This document shows positions 35,340 through 46,489 of a stretch of DNA of 64,000 nucleotides, piece by piece. Origin of the DNA: Deroplatys truncata. Lineage: Eukaryota > Arthropoda > Insecta > Mantodea > Mantidae. The notes under the pieces were generated by a model, which had not been told where the DNA came from, ran no database searches, and saw nothing but the letters and a program-made list of their open reading frames with translations. Location of the stretch: the NCBI GenBank assembly GCA_030765065.1, contig CM060980.1:63596364-63660363 (forward strand). The letters run 5' to 3'. Both the position numbers and the translations under genes were made by a program. Positions within the stretch are counted from its first letter, which is position 1. Each line of letters begins with the position of its first letter.

Positions 35340-35820
35340 TTATTCAAAAAGAAGGAACACATTTTAAATATTCATTTTTAATGAACGACAACAGATAGAG
35401 ACACATACACACATCATTGAATAGAGGAAAGTTCAAAGCTTTAACCCCATCTATTAGTTCCATTCAGTCCCTACAGCGGCGCTGTGTTTGTTTACGAGAA
35501 AATGGCGATGCCACAGGAAAAGCCGTTTTGTGTGCTGCATTATGCAAAGAGTGAATCCATTGTTTCATTGCAGCGTGCATTTCGTTGCACGTTCAACAAC
35601 GAGCCGCTTCGTCATAAAAAATTTACAATTGTTACAATAAATTCGTGGAAGATGGTTGCGTATGCAAGGGAAAAGCACTGGTCGTCCTCGCATAACAAAT
35701 GGTGCTTATTTTGAACACCTGAAATAAAATATTGAACTTTTCTCGATTCAGCGATGTATCGCCATCTATTGTCATTCATTAGAAATGAATATTTAAAGCC
35801 TGTTCCTTCTTTTTTAATAA
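35340..35820 (+). mobile_element. Short inverted-repeat element with a transposase N-terminus
   Basis: The ends are inverted repeats of about 50 bp. The left begins TTATTCAAAAAGAAGGAACA and the right, reversed, begins TTATTAAAAAAGAAGGAACA. Both continue through TTTAAATATTCATTT and GACAA-AGATG. Inside, a frame from about 35502 starts MAMPQEKPFCVLHYAKSES and continues SLQRAFRCTFNNEPL, which resembles the N-terminal helix-turn-helix region of a transposase family of the Tc1/mariner type common in insects. The frame breaks down after about 60 residues and the catalytic part is absent. It is probably an internally deleted, nonautonomous derivative. Confidence 0.7.
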
Positions 35821-37912
35821 AACCGTATATTACCGCCACTAACGGAGAGGTTGGAATACTGTTTATAGTTAAACTGTCCATTTCGATTCCTGTATTGCAA
35901 CAGACTATTTGTCCATTAGCGTCAATAATTTTTAAAGGTTTTATCATATTAATTCTTAGAATATTTCAGAATGTGAGGGTATTCTTTTTTATGTTTCTTA
36001 CAAAAAAGACATTTACTATTCAAAACATGTAAGGAGATTTATTTTACTACCCTCCATTACTGCCACCCTGCAGTTAAAGAAACGTAATGCTTAAAAAAAC
36101 CAAAATATTATGTAATGAACCCCAAGTTCTATCATTACAACTTCTTTAGCCTTTTCCTTCCACCCTTTAACCTATTCATGTATGAGTTGCTACCTCTGGC
36201 GTAAGGATTCATTAACATTTGAAGACTAAAGAATCGCCAGTCGGTGCTGACATCATATTGTACCCAATATGATGGACAATGAACCAAAATAAAATGAACA
36301 CTCAGTAATGTAAATAAATAATGCTATTTTATGTGCTGCTTATGCTTTAATGTGTACCATAAATTCTCTGACATCAACATATTGTGCCACTGCGAACAGT
36401 TGGAGAAGAGCGTCTGATGCCATAAATTTCAACTTCATGTTCAAGCAGTGTGCACCAGAAAGGAAGGGCTCATATTTAGACACCTGCTGTTGGCATAAAG
36501 ATGGATGAGATCGCTGGTAATTTTCATAGTATGCAACAGACAAAAAACAAAATACGTGCAGCAAAGCTGCAAGTTGTGGAGCACTTCAGTCTCTAAATAC
36601 AAGTAAGAGTTAACCTCAGCATAGAGATAAATGTAATCGCGATTTTTTTTTCATACTAATGCTCTGGCAATACTCTGGCTGTATTGCTCTTCTAACTACA
36701 TAATGAAATGGATGCTTGCATAACATGATGGTATTCCACAAAAAATTCTTTGTCACCAGTAAGACGAGGTATTATAATTCCAACTTAATTATACTCTATA
36801 TGATTAACTACCTTCCGACAAAGATCAAATACGCAGATAAAATACTTATCTAGAAGTTTGAAACCATCTCAGTTATAAACCCTGGCTAGGCTCGCTGCTG
36901 CTGCTGCTGCTGAGATTTTATTCTAGCTCTTAATCCTAGTCTGATGTGCAAATTGCACCACCTTTGTTGTGCAAAAGTTAATGCTGTGATGTACACTTGG
37001 ATACAAAAGAATGATCCATATATGAACAGGGTGGTTTAAGTTGGCAATGAAATGTATTGCCCCGCCCTTCACAAGCATCATCTTATTATCTCTCCTCTGC
37101 GTTACTCTAACCACGTGATTGATGAATGATGAGTTTCCTACCTCATCCCAAAAGATGGGTGGATGGTAACATTGCCAAAGTGTTGTGTATGTTCTTGTTG
37201 GTTGAATATGCTTCATTTAATAATATTTTAATTGTTTCATTTGTATATTCTCTTTTAACTTCTATACTTTTCGGAGCTTTTTACTTCAGAAACAACTGAT
37301 GGTGTTATGAACTCGTTAATTATAGTATTTAGCTTTTTTTAATTTTGCTGATTTTCCTTACGAAAGAAGCACACATTCAGTCATTAATTTATACATCCAG
37401 ACTCTGCGAAAAGTAGGGAATGATACCAATTAAAAACATTCCTCGCTCCAGCTGGGAATCAAACCTCTGGATTCAGAAGCTAGAAGGCTTTGATAGTAAT
37501 AAGGAAGACGGTATCAGTCAGTTTATTTTAACAAAGCTTTTTATTTTTCAGCATCATATCAGCATCTTCATTATGCATTAATAATAACAATAATAGTAAT
37601 AACAATAATAATAGTAATATGACTAGCTTGAAAGAAATTCCTAGAAACAAACATAAACCAACGAGAGATGTTATGTTCAGAGTGAAGTGAATGTCGTAAT
37701 GAATTCGCTCTGATAGATTTAAACAGCTTAATGCGGCTTAGTCCAATGTAATAATGATCAGAGACTCAAACTTGTAGAGGAAAAAGTTGACGAGAAATGA
37801 GTTACCTGTGAGGCTAAAATGCGCAATAGTAAGAATAATTTTTCAAGCGTTTATTCGAAAGTAGGCGTGGTAACGAAATCTAAAATTATTGGTTCCATCG
37901 GATAAGGTTGTA
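35821..37912. other. Noncoding stretch with a short CTG run
   Basis: No recognised gene is present. The minus-strand frames at 36340-36564 and 36923-37216 (97 residues) are unrecognised. The second is one of the longer frames in the window but shows no motif. A short (CTG)6 run lies at 36894-36913. Confidence 0.45.
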
Positions 37913-38569
37913 GGAGGCGTGTTTTTAAAGTAAGTACTGTTTTAATATTTTGCTACTGCAGCGCTGCAATCATGATATTGAGTATACGCGATCACTTCTG
38001 CCATTCATTAGGAAGCCAGACGCAGCTGTGAGCGATCGTCACTTTGTGTTTTCCTGTTGTTAGAGCGTTTCGAAATGTTCAAAATAATCGAACGACATGT
38101 CAATTGTGAAGTCAGATCAGTGACTCGTTTTTTGAATGCTAGAAATGTTGCGCCAAACATTCATTGTCAATGATGTGAGGTTTATGGGGAAACAATAATG
38201 AGTGACAATGCCCGGCCACACTCAGCCAAACAAGCTCAAGATCTGGTCGCATTATTTGGTTGGGAACAATTCGACCACCATCCCTATAGTCCGGATTTGG
38301 CACCAAGCGATTTTCATCTGTTTCTTCATCTGAAGAAATTCCTTGGTGTAAAACATTTCAACGAGATGATGTAAAACAAGAAGTGCAGACTTGGCTTACG
38401 TCACGGGCGGCATCCTTCTTTGACGAGACATACAAAACTTGGTGCCTGTATAACGGCGGTGACTGTGTGGAGAAGTAGTGTAGGTAATGAATGATAATAA
38501 AATATTTGAAAAATGATGTTCTGTTCTTTTTGTAAAAATTATCGGTACTTACTTTAAGAGCACGCCTCG
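37913..38569 (+). mobile_element. Internally deleted mariner element
   Basis: The element is about 657 bp with inverted ends. The left begins GGAGGCGTGTTTTTAAAGTA and the right, reversed, begins CGAGGCGTGCTCTTAAAGTA; both continue AGTAC. TA flanks both ends (37911-37912, 38570-38571). The coding remnant near 38073 starts MFKIIERHVN and has RFLNARNVAP and a CEVYGETIM piece, typical of a mariner N-terminus. It then jumps directly to DNARPHSAKQAQDL (about 38205), the second catalytic Asp block, and HHPYSPDLAPSDFHLF (about 38276-38323), the third. The first catalytic block is deleted. A frameshift follows at about 38372. Only about half of a normal mariner remains. Confidence 0.85.
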
Positions 38570-38722
38570 TAATAGCGAAAGGGATTGTAACTTGTGTGAT
38601 ATGCCTCGAAGGACCAAACCCCTTGTAGGAAAAATTGTCAAGAAACATGCCATTATTTGGAATGTATTTATCAATTCCAATAGCTTTTTTAATGTATTAA
38701 GTTTAGATTCAGGCATAATGAT

Positions 38723-38762
38723 AGTAATTATAATAATAATAATAATAATTATAATAATAATA
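38723..38762. repeat. (TAA)n microsatellite
   Basis: A run of AATAATAATAATAAT units interrupted by TATAAT is seen directly. It lies just after the deleted mariner. Confidence 0.85.
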
Positions 38763-38989
38763 AATGATCGGTTTTTATGTTTCCTACAAAAGCCAAACGT
38801 TAAAATTTAGTCAATATGAGTTACGTAATGATGAACTATCAATAATGTCGCTATTAACAACTCTGGCCTGCAGAAGTGGGATGAAAAATTCCTGAAATGA
38901 TGCTTAAATTAGGCAGAAATGCAAGAGCTCAGCGTTACCCAATATTTTTCCTTTGAGGATAAGGAAACCTCTATAAGGAAACCTTAATC

Positions 38990-39070
38990 AGGCACCTCAC
39001 TGCAATCGAGATTCAAACTCCGGCTCTCAGGATAGGTAAGCAGATATTTTACCTGCAAAGAGGTGGGCTG
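38990..39070 (-). mobile_element. tRNA-like SINE remnant
   Basis: On the minus strand GAGCCGGAGTTTGAATCTCG (about 39026-39007) resembles a B box, and TTGCAGGTAAAATATCTGC lies upstream at a plausible distance for an A box. The rest of the element is not recognisable. This could be chance. Confidence 0.3.
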
Positions 39071-41880
39071 ATATTCCACACACAAACACAGAGTATACAT
39101 ATCTGGTGGCATAATCGTAAGTTTAATGCTTTTCCTTTCTTCCTATACCTATGTCGTCAAAAGGCATTCGAAAATCTGCATGAACACCGGTAATATTCAT
39201 TTAACTGCTGTATTTATTGTATTAAAACATACAAAACCTTCCGTCAATTAGAAAATGGTGTATATCATAGTTTGAGTTATACGAAAATGCAAGGATTATA
39301 GTTCTTGTAACCATTCATTCAGCACATTACGTAACAGATTTTGTTAGATTTTGTTATGATGGTAACACAGAAATGCGATGTTTATAATGAAGTCACATTC
39401 TGCGTTTTCGTCTCAACCATTAGCATGTAAAGGTTTCAAACCATAAGTAGCCCATTCCCCTAGATCGCAAATGTTTTTTGTTCGGTAAGCATTCCAAATT
39501 TATCTAATCAACGCAGCCTTATCACTTCTCTCTGTCACTGGCTTGAAAAAGGTTAAAAATAAAAAAAAGCTGATGTTATATTAAGGAAGTCAAAAATCGT
39601 CTCATTTAATGAAACGGGTTAGCCCAGAGTAATACAAGTAGAAGAAGGGTTGGGTGAGAAATTAGTTACCTCTAGCGTCTTATGTTCCTTCTGAAAAGAA
39701 TCTTGAATATAGGTATTACCGCCATCGGATACGTATGTAGCGAGCAAGCTCTGCTGAAATACGTGGTATTTGTACCTCGAAGAACCGAATACTGTTAGTG
39801 GAATATGATCAAGAAAGAGATATTTGTTAATATCAATAATTACTTCGGTTCACAAGCATTTAGATCACAGCAAACGTAATAAAAATAAAATCGAATTTTA
39901 AGTAATAATATAATTTACAGTAACATAAAACGACGCGTCGTGCAAATATATTGTTATTATTATTGTTATTATTATTTATTGGATAATTATGACGATTTAT
40001 GTTACTCTGGTAATCAAAAAGAGTCGTTAATGAAAGGGATTGCTATTGTCATTCTTATTAATATTATTAATGATTCTAAACCAACAACAAGGAATGACGT
40101 AGACAGTTTGTCATTCAAATTGCTAGAATTAAGCAAGATGGGACGCTTGGAGAGGGCGTAGCAACATAGTATTTCATTAGGAGCCTAAACCGTCCCGTTT
40201 GTATATTAGTCACTTAGTTTGCTCCCAAGTCTACGTCTACGTCTACCTCTGAGGAAAAGCAGAATTACAGACAAGGTGCCTTAGTTTATTCTGCATTCTT
40301 TGACAGTTATTTAGTGAATAATGGAACGAAACGTTAGTGCATCCAAGAAAAATTACATTTATTGGAGCACAGACTATGAAATGAAACTTCACAGTAACTG
40401 AGCCACGCCGATAATAATTAGTTAAATCTTACTGCCACTCTGCCTCAGTATTTTGTGGTGGGTTTGACATGTACAGTCGAGTGCACGGAAATGTGCTGAT
40501 GCTCTTTGTTTCCTGAGATGTTGGCAGACTTTCTTTATTATCTGTATTCCACACCAGCCCTGGGTGAGCCAATTTCTTAGCGGTTGAATTCAAATTTAAA
40601 ACACACACGCGCGCGCATGCACGCGCGCATTAGCCTATTAACAAACGTCGGGCCTAGATGAGCGGCGAAAGGGGAGGAGTACGGAAACATTTCACTTGAG
40701 TGGTTGCAAGGTAAGCTTCGACACGATTGTTCAAACCAAACCCTGGACGAGTCCGTCTTCTAATCGTTTGATTTCAAAAGTCTGACACTCAAACATTTAC
40801 TTATGTCGGTTTCAGGAGCGAAGGAAAAGGGTGAGGAAAAAAATATTAAGTGGAGTGCTAGGACCAGATAAGGGGTGCGGTAAAGTCCGTTTAGTATTTC
40901 CGTATCAACACAAATCACTGCGCATTTTATCGGCACGATTTCATGAACTCGATTGCACATTTTGGAGCACAAAACGAAAGTGTAATTGGATGATTTACTA
41001 GTTTTAGAGTATCTGTCTGCTTATTTTCAGAGAAACAATTCCTGTTTAAAAAGGCTAACGTTCTCAAAGCCAATAACAGTCGTGCAATAATTTACCTTCA
41101 AGTGCATCAAATCGAAACCTCGATGAATGAGAATGCGTTGCTAGGAAACGAAAATTGTGAGCTGATTGGATGAATTCAGAATATAATACTTTCATTCGTA
41201 GTGCAACGACCGCTCAATTAGTATTAACATGATCGTCGGCCCTCCACATTCTTTACATCAAAGCATGGCCTTTTTATTAGCCAGGCTACTACTTCCAAAA
41301 TGATCTGCACGGTGGGTTCGTACTTTAGCATAATATAATGATTTGTGTTGACAAAGCAAATCTATTTTAATGAGTGTAAATCTGAAAAAGGATATGAGAC
41401 AGCTTTTATTTTCTGCCTTAAATCTTAATGTGTCATGCTCCAAAATTCCAAGAATATATTTTAACGATACACATGCATGCATTAATAGTAATACATGGTA
41501 TTGTTTTAATTAATAGCTTGGTAGTCAAATATTTAATACGATTTCTTTCAAAATTTAAGGGTAAAACCCACCTCAAACTGATGAATGAAGAGACTAAACT
41601 ATCTGCTAAAAACTGATATTTATTTCCAGCATTCTTTCTCGCAAATTACTGCAGGCTAATTTTAATGATTTTAACGCTTTGTTGCGAAAAGAATTAAAAT
41701 ATACTATGTAAAGGTTTGTATCGAATATTCATATAGACAGTTTCCTTAAGGCATGGAAACTATTATCATTTCGCAAATATTTCGTTTTTTATAGAATGTG
41801 CAACATTTCCACATTCATATATACAAGGCACCTGGGCTATGTAATAATTAAAAAATACATTCCTCCATTCTTTGTTTCTC

Positions 41881-41884
<4 letters not shown>

Positions 41885-41945
<61 letters not shown>
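41885..41945. repeat. Compound (TC)n(CA)n microsatellite
   Basis: TGTGTGTG, then about ten TC units, then about seventeen CA units are seen directly. The translated minus-strand run of Cys-Val and Arg-Glu is an artefact of this repeat. Confidence 0.95.
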
Positions 41946-41950
<5 letters not shown>

Positions 41951-43749
41951 AACAACTTAATAACCTGAAAAGCATCTGCAAGACCACTTTCGTTGCCAGC
42001 GACGAACAGATACACGAATTTCATCAGTGTCACCAGTACTAAATTTTGCAGTCACACGCCCCCAAAATATTAACATAGAAACGGTTATCCTGCGACGGAG
42101 CATTAAATTTTTATATCAAGGCAGTCACAATGTGAAATATGGCTTTGTACGATACATTGGGTGTTCTAATATCTGTATTTCCGACGAAGGTTGTAAACAC
42201 ATACTTAGCATTCCTCCTCCTTCCATACCCCTTGAATGCATTTCTCCCTAGAAGTACCAATAAATACTAGAAGTGTCCATGGTGGTACGTGCAGAAGAGG
42301 TAGAATGGGATAGCATTACTACTGTTATCATTGGTACGGGCAGAAGCAGCATACTGGATCGTATTCACAATTTTGTAATATAGTATTTCACGGTCTTGTT
42401 CACGTATTAACTGGATAGTTTACTGACCAGAGGACCGCTACTGGATCGTAAACGATTTAGTTGCACATGGTTCACTGGCGATAGTGACGCAATTTACCTC
42501 AAACGGCGATTTTTCTAATTTCAAGTTCCTTACATAGCCATGATCTACAATGGACAGTATGCTGTCTGAATCTAGCAAACCTGTAAACGAGTTTTATTAA
42601 CTGAAAGCGATATCATAGAGACTGGGTTATCATTACTAGCAACTAAGCTCTGAGATTCCCAGATTCACATTATTCTGTTAATGTCATTTACCTTTGTGTG
42701 TACCATGAAATTTTCTATCAATATATTCTCTAGACTGTCTGAAGTAACAATTTCTTTGTTGGTATTGTAAAAATAGAAAATACGCCTTTATACGGGAGTC
42801 AAATTTGAAAATTTTTTAGGGAATTGAGTCAGTAGCAGCCACTGATTTCAAATCCAATGTCACTTGGTTAGCTTTGGAAGTAGGAACCAATGTCATTTTC
42901 ACACAAGTTCACGATTCAGAATACAAATGTCTGTACCTAGATGCAAAGTCCTCTAACTCTCAAATATGTTCACATTATGGCCAGACAAAGATAATGCTTG
43001 GATGTCAGCATGGATGAAGTTTGTTAAAATATGACATATTACATACTCGTATTTACTCTTCAGCGTATACTAATAATAAACCATTAAGTATACATTTCTA
43101 AGGCGTCGTGTAAACTCCGAAAAAGATTCTGAGTTATTTTGTGGTCTAAAATATTATTTTCCAACTAAATTTAATTGAGTAAATGATAAATGTTTCCTAA
43201 TCACTGTTGTGTGAAAACTTAAAAAACTTGCATTTACTTTTAATAAATCCTGTAATTCTACACAATAAGCCCCTGCAAATTTGGCTTTCAACATTGTCAT
43301 TAACAACCTGTCTTCAAGTCTCGGCAAAACAGGTGCTCTTTCTACTCAGTGAAATCCAATAGAAATTCAAATATATGATTTGGTGATTTCCAATTTAAAT
43401 TCCAACTATTAAGTAATTTCTGAGATGGGTTAGGAATTTTCATTTTTTAAACTCAAATTCAAGTTGTTATACCTTGCTTGTCCTCTCCCATTATTACACT
43501 ATCAGTGACCTTTGACTTGTCTATTCCCTGCTCTCCTGATTCAGCATCTTTAAAAGTTAAATTTTACCTATTTGATCAATAAAATTATCTGAATTTGAAA
43601 TTATCTGAAAGTCGTTAGAGCTTGTTTTTTGGGATAATCTTAATCCATTAACTGCCAAATTACTTTTTCTGTAATTTATACTTTTTCGGCTTTTTTAAGT
43701 GATTTGAAGGTATGTGAAATCAAACACATAAATTGAACATTTTTTAATT

Positions 43750-44996
43750 AAGGGCTTAAATAGGACGATCCCATTGGGGATCATGGCAAATGCTACCTTG
43801 TAAATTACTGGCAACTGTGTTACACTTTTTGTTTATTGTGCCAGTCAACAAGAAGTCCTGCATCATATACAACAATGCTTTCTTGCGTTTTTCTTGCAAA
43901 CTGCACATTTTCTTTGTTTTTACTTGGCCGTACGTTCGATCATATGTCCCAGGTCATGATAGAGGTCCTATTTCTGCTGGACTACTTGATGAAGATGGCT
44001 TTGAATACGATGGACGTCCAGCCTGTTTTGGACTGAAAGGATGACAACAAGCCATCCTCCCCTTGAACTGAAGTAATGGTAACTTTTCATGGTGAGACAG
44101 TAGAGAGCATGCGCATTTACTAACGCCACATCAATTTTATCGCTTATCAGTGGAAAGTACCATTTATTCCTTCGTATTCCATGTTCTTATTGTATTCTGT
44201 TACCACATTGGCTGCGGGACCTGCACCTTCTTACTTTAATTTCTACTCAATCTCTTGATATGGTTTATCGGCTCAATTCTCTCATGATTTGTTAGAATTC
44301 TCACAGCTGTTGTCTTTCCATGTAACTGCCAAGATCTCATTATTACTATCAAAACTGTAGTCATAGGTTCCTCTTTCTTTTTTTCATACTATTGTCATTT
44401 TCTGTAGGACAGCTTGTTCAATCTGTTGATCCGAGCAGTACCCGTTGCTCTCGCCCAATTTCCTTCAGCTTTTCATTAGGAGAAAACATGTAAAAAGTTA
44501 TAGTGTATTTTGTGAAGTTATAGTATATTTTGTAAAGTTGAGGAGTATGTAGGGGAAAAATCATCATCAGTACTACTGAAGCGCCAAGATCTATAACTGG
44601 AACACACTCTGAGTCCTTACGTTTTCCTTCATTACACTGATATTTGATAGCAGTAGCCACTTTGGAACAACACAAAGCCCCCTGCTTGAAACAATATCTC
44701 ACTGGTTTCCCCCGGATGAATTGTTGACCATAATACCTAACCATTTGCTCGTCAATGCTTAGATTCTCAGAGAGAACACCATATTTCAAGAAAGTTCTAT
44801 TGAGATGGTCCATGAGGGGATGAATCCTGAAAATGTTGTCCCTGTTATTCCCACGGATGCTGCTTAGAAGCTCATCATTATTGAAATGTAAATATTGTTT
44901 GATCTCTAGATATCTGCTCCGACTCACGCATTTTATATCACAGCTCTCATCTTCGCACCAGCATAGTTGCTTTTGAGGAGGTGCACCTACTCTCAC
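43750..44996 (-). mobile_element. piggyBac-type transposase pseudogene, 5'-truncated
   Basis: The first 192 codons (44996-44418) are intact. They start in the mid-N-terminal region with SRSRYLEIKQYLHFNN, then NLSIDEQMVRYYGQQFIRGK, which holds the first catalytic Asp in the SIDEQM context, then GASVVLMM. The region that should hold the second Asp (a DN-F-T-S-like context) is degraded to YNFTKYTITF, and EKLKEIGREQ follows. After a stop at 44418, coding similarity continues: KKERGTYDYSFDSNNEILAV with TWKDNS (about 44380-44310), then DVALVNAHALY (about 44130-44100), and a degraded Cys-rich C-terminus with KKMCSLQEKRKKALLYMMQD (about 43930-43850). The N-terminal part is missing and a SINE fragment abuts the break at about 44992. 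It is a dead copy. Confidence 0.8.
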
Positions 44997-45108
44997 CTCA
45001 TCCCTCCTTCCAGGGCGCGCCCCGTCAGGGACCTAGATATAGAAGATCTGCGTAGGTGGAGGTGCTAAGTCCCCTTCCGCTTCTAGTTTTATCGTCCTAT
45101 CCTATACC
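44992..45108 (+). mobile_element. 3' fragment of an S1-type SINE
   Basis: CTCACCTCATCCCTCC, then GGCGCGCCCCGTCAGG, GATCTGCGTAGGTGGAGGTG and CCTATCCTATACC correspond to the reverse complement of 22620-22720. Only the 3' part is present. It adjoins the point where the piggyBac reading frame begins abruptly, suggesting an insertion or a recombination there. Confidence 0.75.
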
Positions 45109-45199
45109 ATACTCAATGATCCGATTGAAGATACGCGAGTTGAAGATATTGCAAAGATCTCGATAGGCGGTGCCCGCTGTGCTTTAAACGAAGTTTTGA

Positions 45200-45960
45200 A
45201 TATAAGAGAACTATTGCGATGAATACAGCATTTTTTAACAATGAACAAAAAACCGCATTTGAGTGAACATTTCCCAAGAGTGTTTAAACTTGTTTAGGAG
45301 CAATTCCAGTGAGTTTCTCCGACGTTTTAATAGCAATATATGAAATTTGGATTCACCACTACAGAGCAGAGAAGGAGCAATCCATGCAGTGAGTTTCTTC
45401 GAGGTTTAATAATAGTAGATGCAACATGGTTTCATCATTACACACCAGAGACGAAGGAGAAATCCATTCAGGGGTGGTAAAAGGTGAAGGTGCACTACAG
45501 AATGCAAAAACTATTTCTTCTGCAGAAAACGCCATCATTATGGTTTTCTGGGATTCTCGTGGTGCAGGCTCTTAAACTACCCCCAAAGAACAAGATCTAA
45601 CTGTGGAGTATCGCATATTGAACCAATTGAAGGATTCTGTTCAGACTAAATGTTCACACCTTCCGAAAAGAAAGTTCTCCTTCACTCGCGTCTGGAATTG
45701 TTGCTAAACTGTAGAACCTTCATTCCCAGTGGTTTCAAATCTGTCATATTCGCCGGATTTGGTTCTCAACAATTACTTTTTGTTCCCTAACCTGAAGAAA
45801 TGGCTGTATGCACGAATATTCGCATCAAGTGATCAGATTGAAGCTGAGACAGACTTTATTATGCAATATGATTATGTTGACAAATTTATATCTTTGGTCT
45901 TTTGTTTTCTTAGGCAGGCTGAGAATTGTTTGAACGTGCCACGTATAATTTGAATCAAAC
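45200..45960 (+). mobile_element. Rearranged mariner remnant
   Basis: Plus-strand frames show mariner landmarks: FLRRF, VDATWFHHYTPETKEKS (45415-45468, first catalytic block), AKTISSAENAIIMVFWDSRG (45502-45561), a degraded second block, then SYSPDLVLNNYFLFPNLKKW (45739-45800) and a C-terminus near QIEAETDF. The usual third-block DLAP is DLVL here. The first block is present twice in diverged form: 45309-45384 (ending IWIHHYRAEK-like after frame adjustment) and 45388-45467. Several stops and shifts break the frame. I could not identify the inverted ends. Confidence 0.7.
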
Positions 45961-46085
45961 TTTCAATGCCACAGCCAGGATTTGACCACCGATCTTTCGC
46001 TTTCCATTCGGTTGTTTTAACCAATTAGATTACCGTGGCAACATGCTGGTACGACATTGAATTCCCCAACTGAATCGCATTGCTT
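45953..46085 (-). mobile_element. tRNA-like SINE (family S2)
   Basis: This aligns with 6566-6690: GACATTGAATTC and GCAACATGCTGG match ACATTGAATTC and ACAACCTGCCGT at the same spacing. On the minus strand GTAATCTAATTGGTTAAAAC is A-box-like and GTGGTCAAATCCTGG is B-box-like. It is more decayed than the 6.6-kb copy. Confidence 0.6.
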
Positions 46086-46254
46086 TTTTTTAAATTTATT
46101 TCAAAAGGAGTTTCAAATTCATTTTGAGTAACATACCCCAATGGCGATTTACAATGGCATAACTACTTTAAGTTCCGGTCTTTATAGTTAAAATATTAGG
46201 TAATAATGACAATTCATTATTCCTTTACAATGTGTGTAGACTAATGTTGGAAAG

Positions 46255-46482
46255 GTAGAATCAGACTGAAAAATCCAATACCATAGTCGGGATTTGAACC
46301 ACGCACCTTGCTATTCAACCTACTGGTATTCACAGATCGGCGGGCGCGCGCACATACACAACCTTCTTCTAAAAATACCTTCGATTCGAGATCTCAAATC
46401 GTGTAATTTTGGAAATCTCAATATCGAATTTTTTAATAGATACAATACTTCCTCTTTCCTTCTATAGTAGATGGTAAAGAAA
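46255..46482 (-). repeat. S2 tRNA-like fragment joined to a DR1 fragment (K)
   Basis: The segment 46255-46310 carries CATAGTCGGGATTTGAACCA, matching the S2 B-box end. The segment 46355-46482 is a diverged inverted DR1 end: TCTCAATATCGAATTTTT, ATACAATACTTCC and a TAGATGGTAAAGAAAAG-like end. The same pairing of S2 and DR1 occurs at 6.6-7.8 kb. Confidence 0.55.
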
Positions 46483-46489
46483 AGAAAAT

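Larger units (their letters stand above)
38570..43749. other. Largely noncoding stretch with simple repeats
   Basis: Apart from the listed tRNA-like segment and microsatellites I see no gene. A purine-pyrimidine alternating CACGCGCGCGCATGC tract lies at about 40603-40630. TTA-rich runs at 39948-39978 make the start of a 73-residue frame low complexity. Frames of 60-84 residues at 40760, 41258, 42027 and elsewhere have no recognisable motif. Confidence 0.45.

Noticed and set aside
36923-37216. 97-residue minus-strand frame
   Set aside because: No recognisable motif, no convincing splice sites, and this length is plausible by chance in 64 kb on six frames.
37440-37490. Possible tRNA-like B box (GGTTTGATTCCC on the minus strand)
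   Set aside because: There is no matching A box or repeated body, so too little supports a SINE.
41885-41945. Low-complexity CV/RE peptide frame
   Set aside because: It is a translation of the TC/CA microsatellite.
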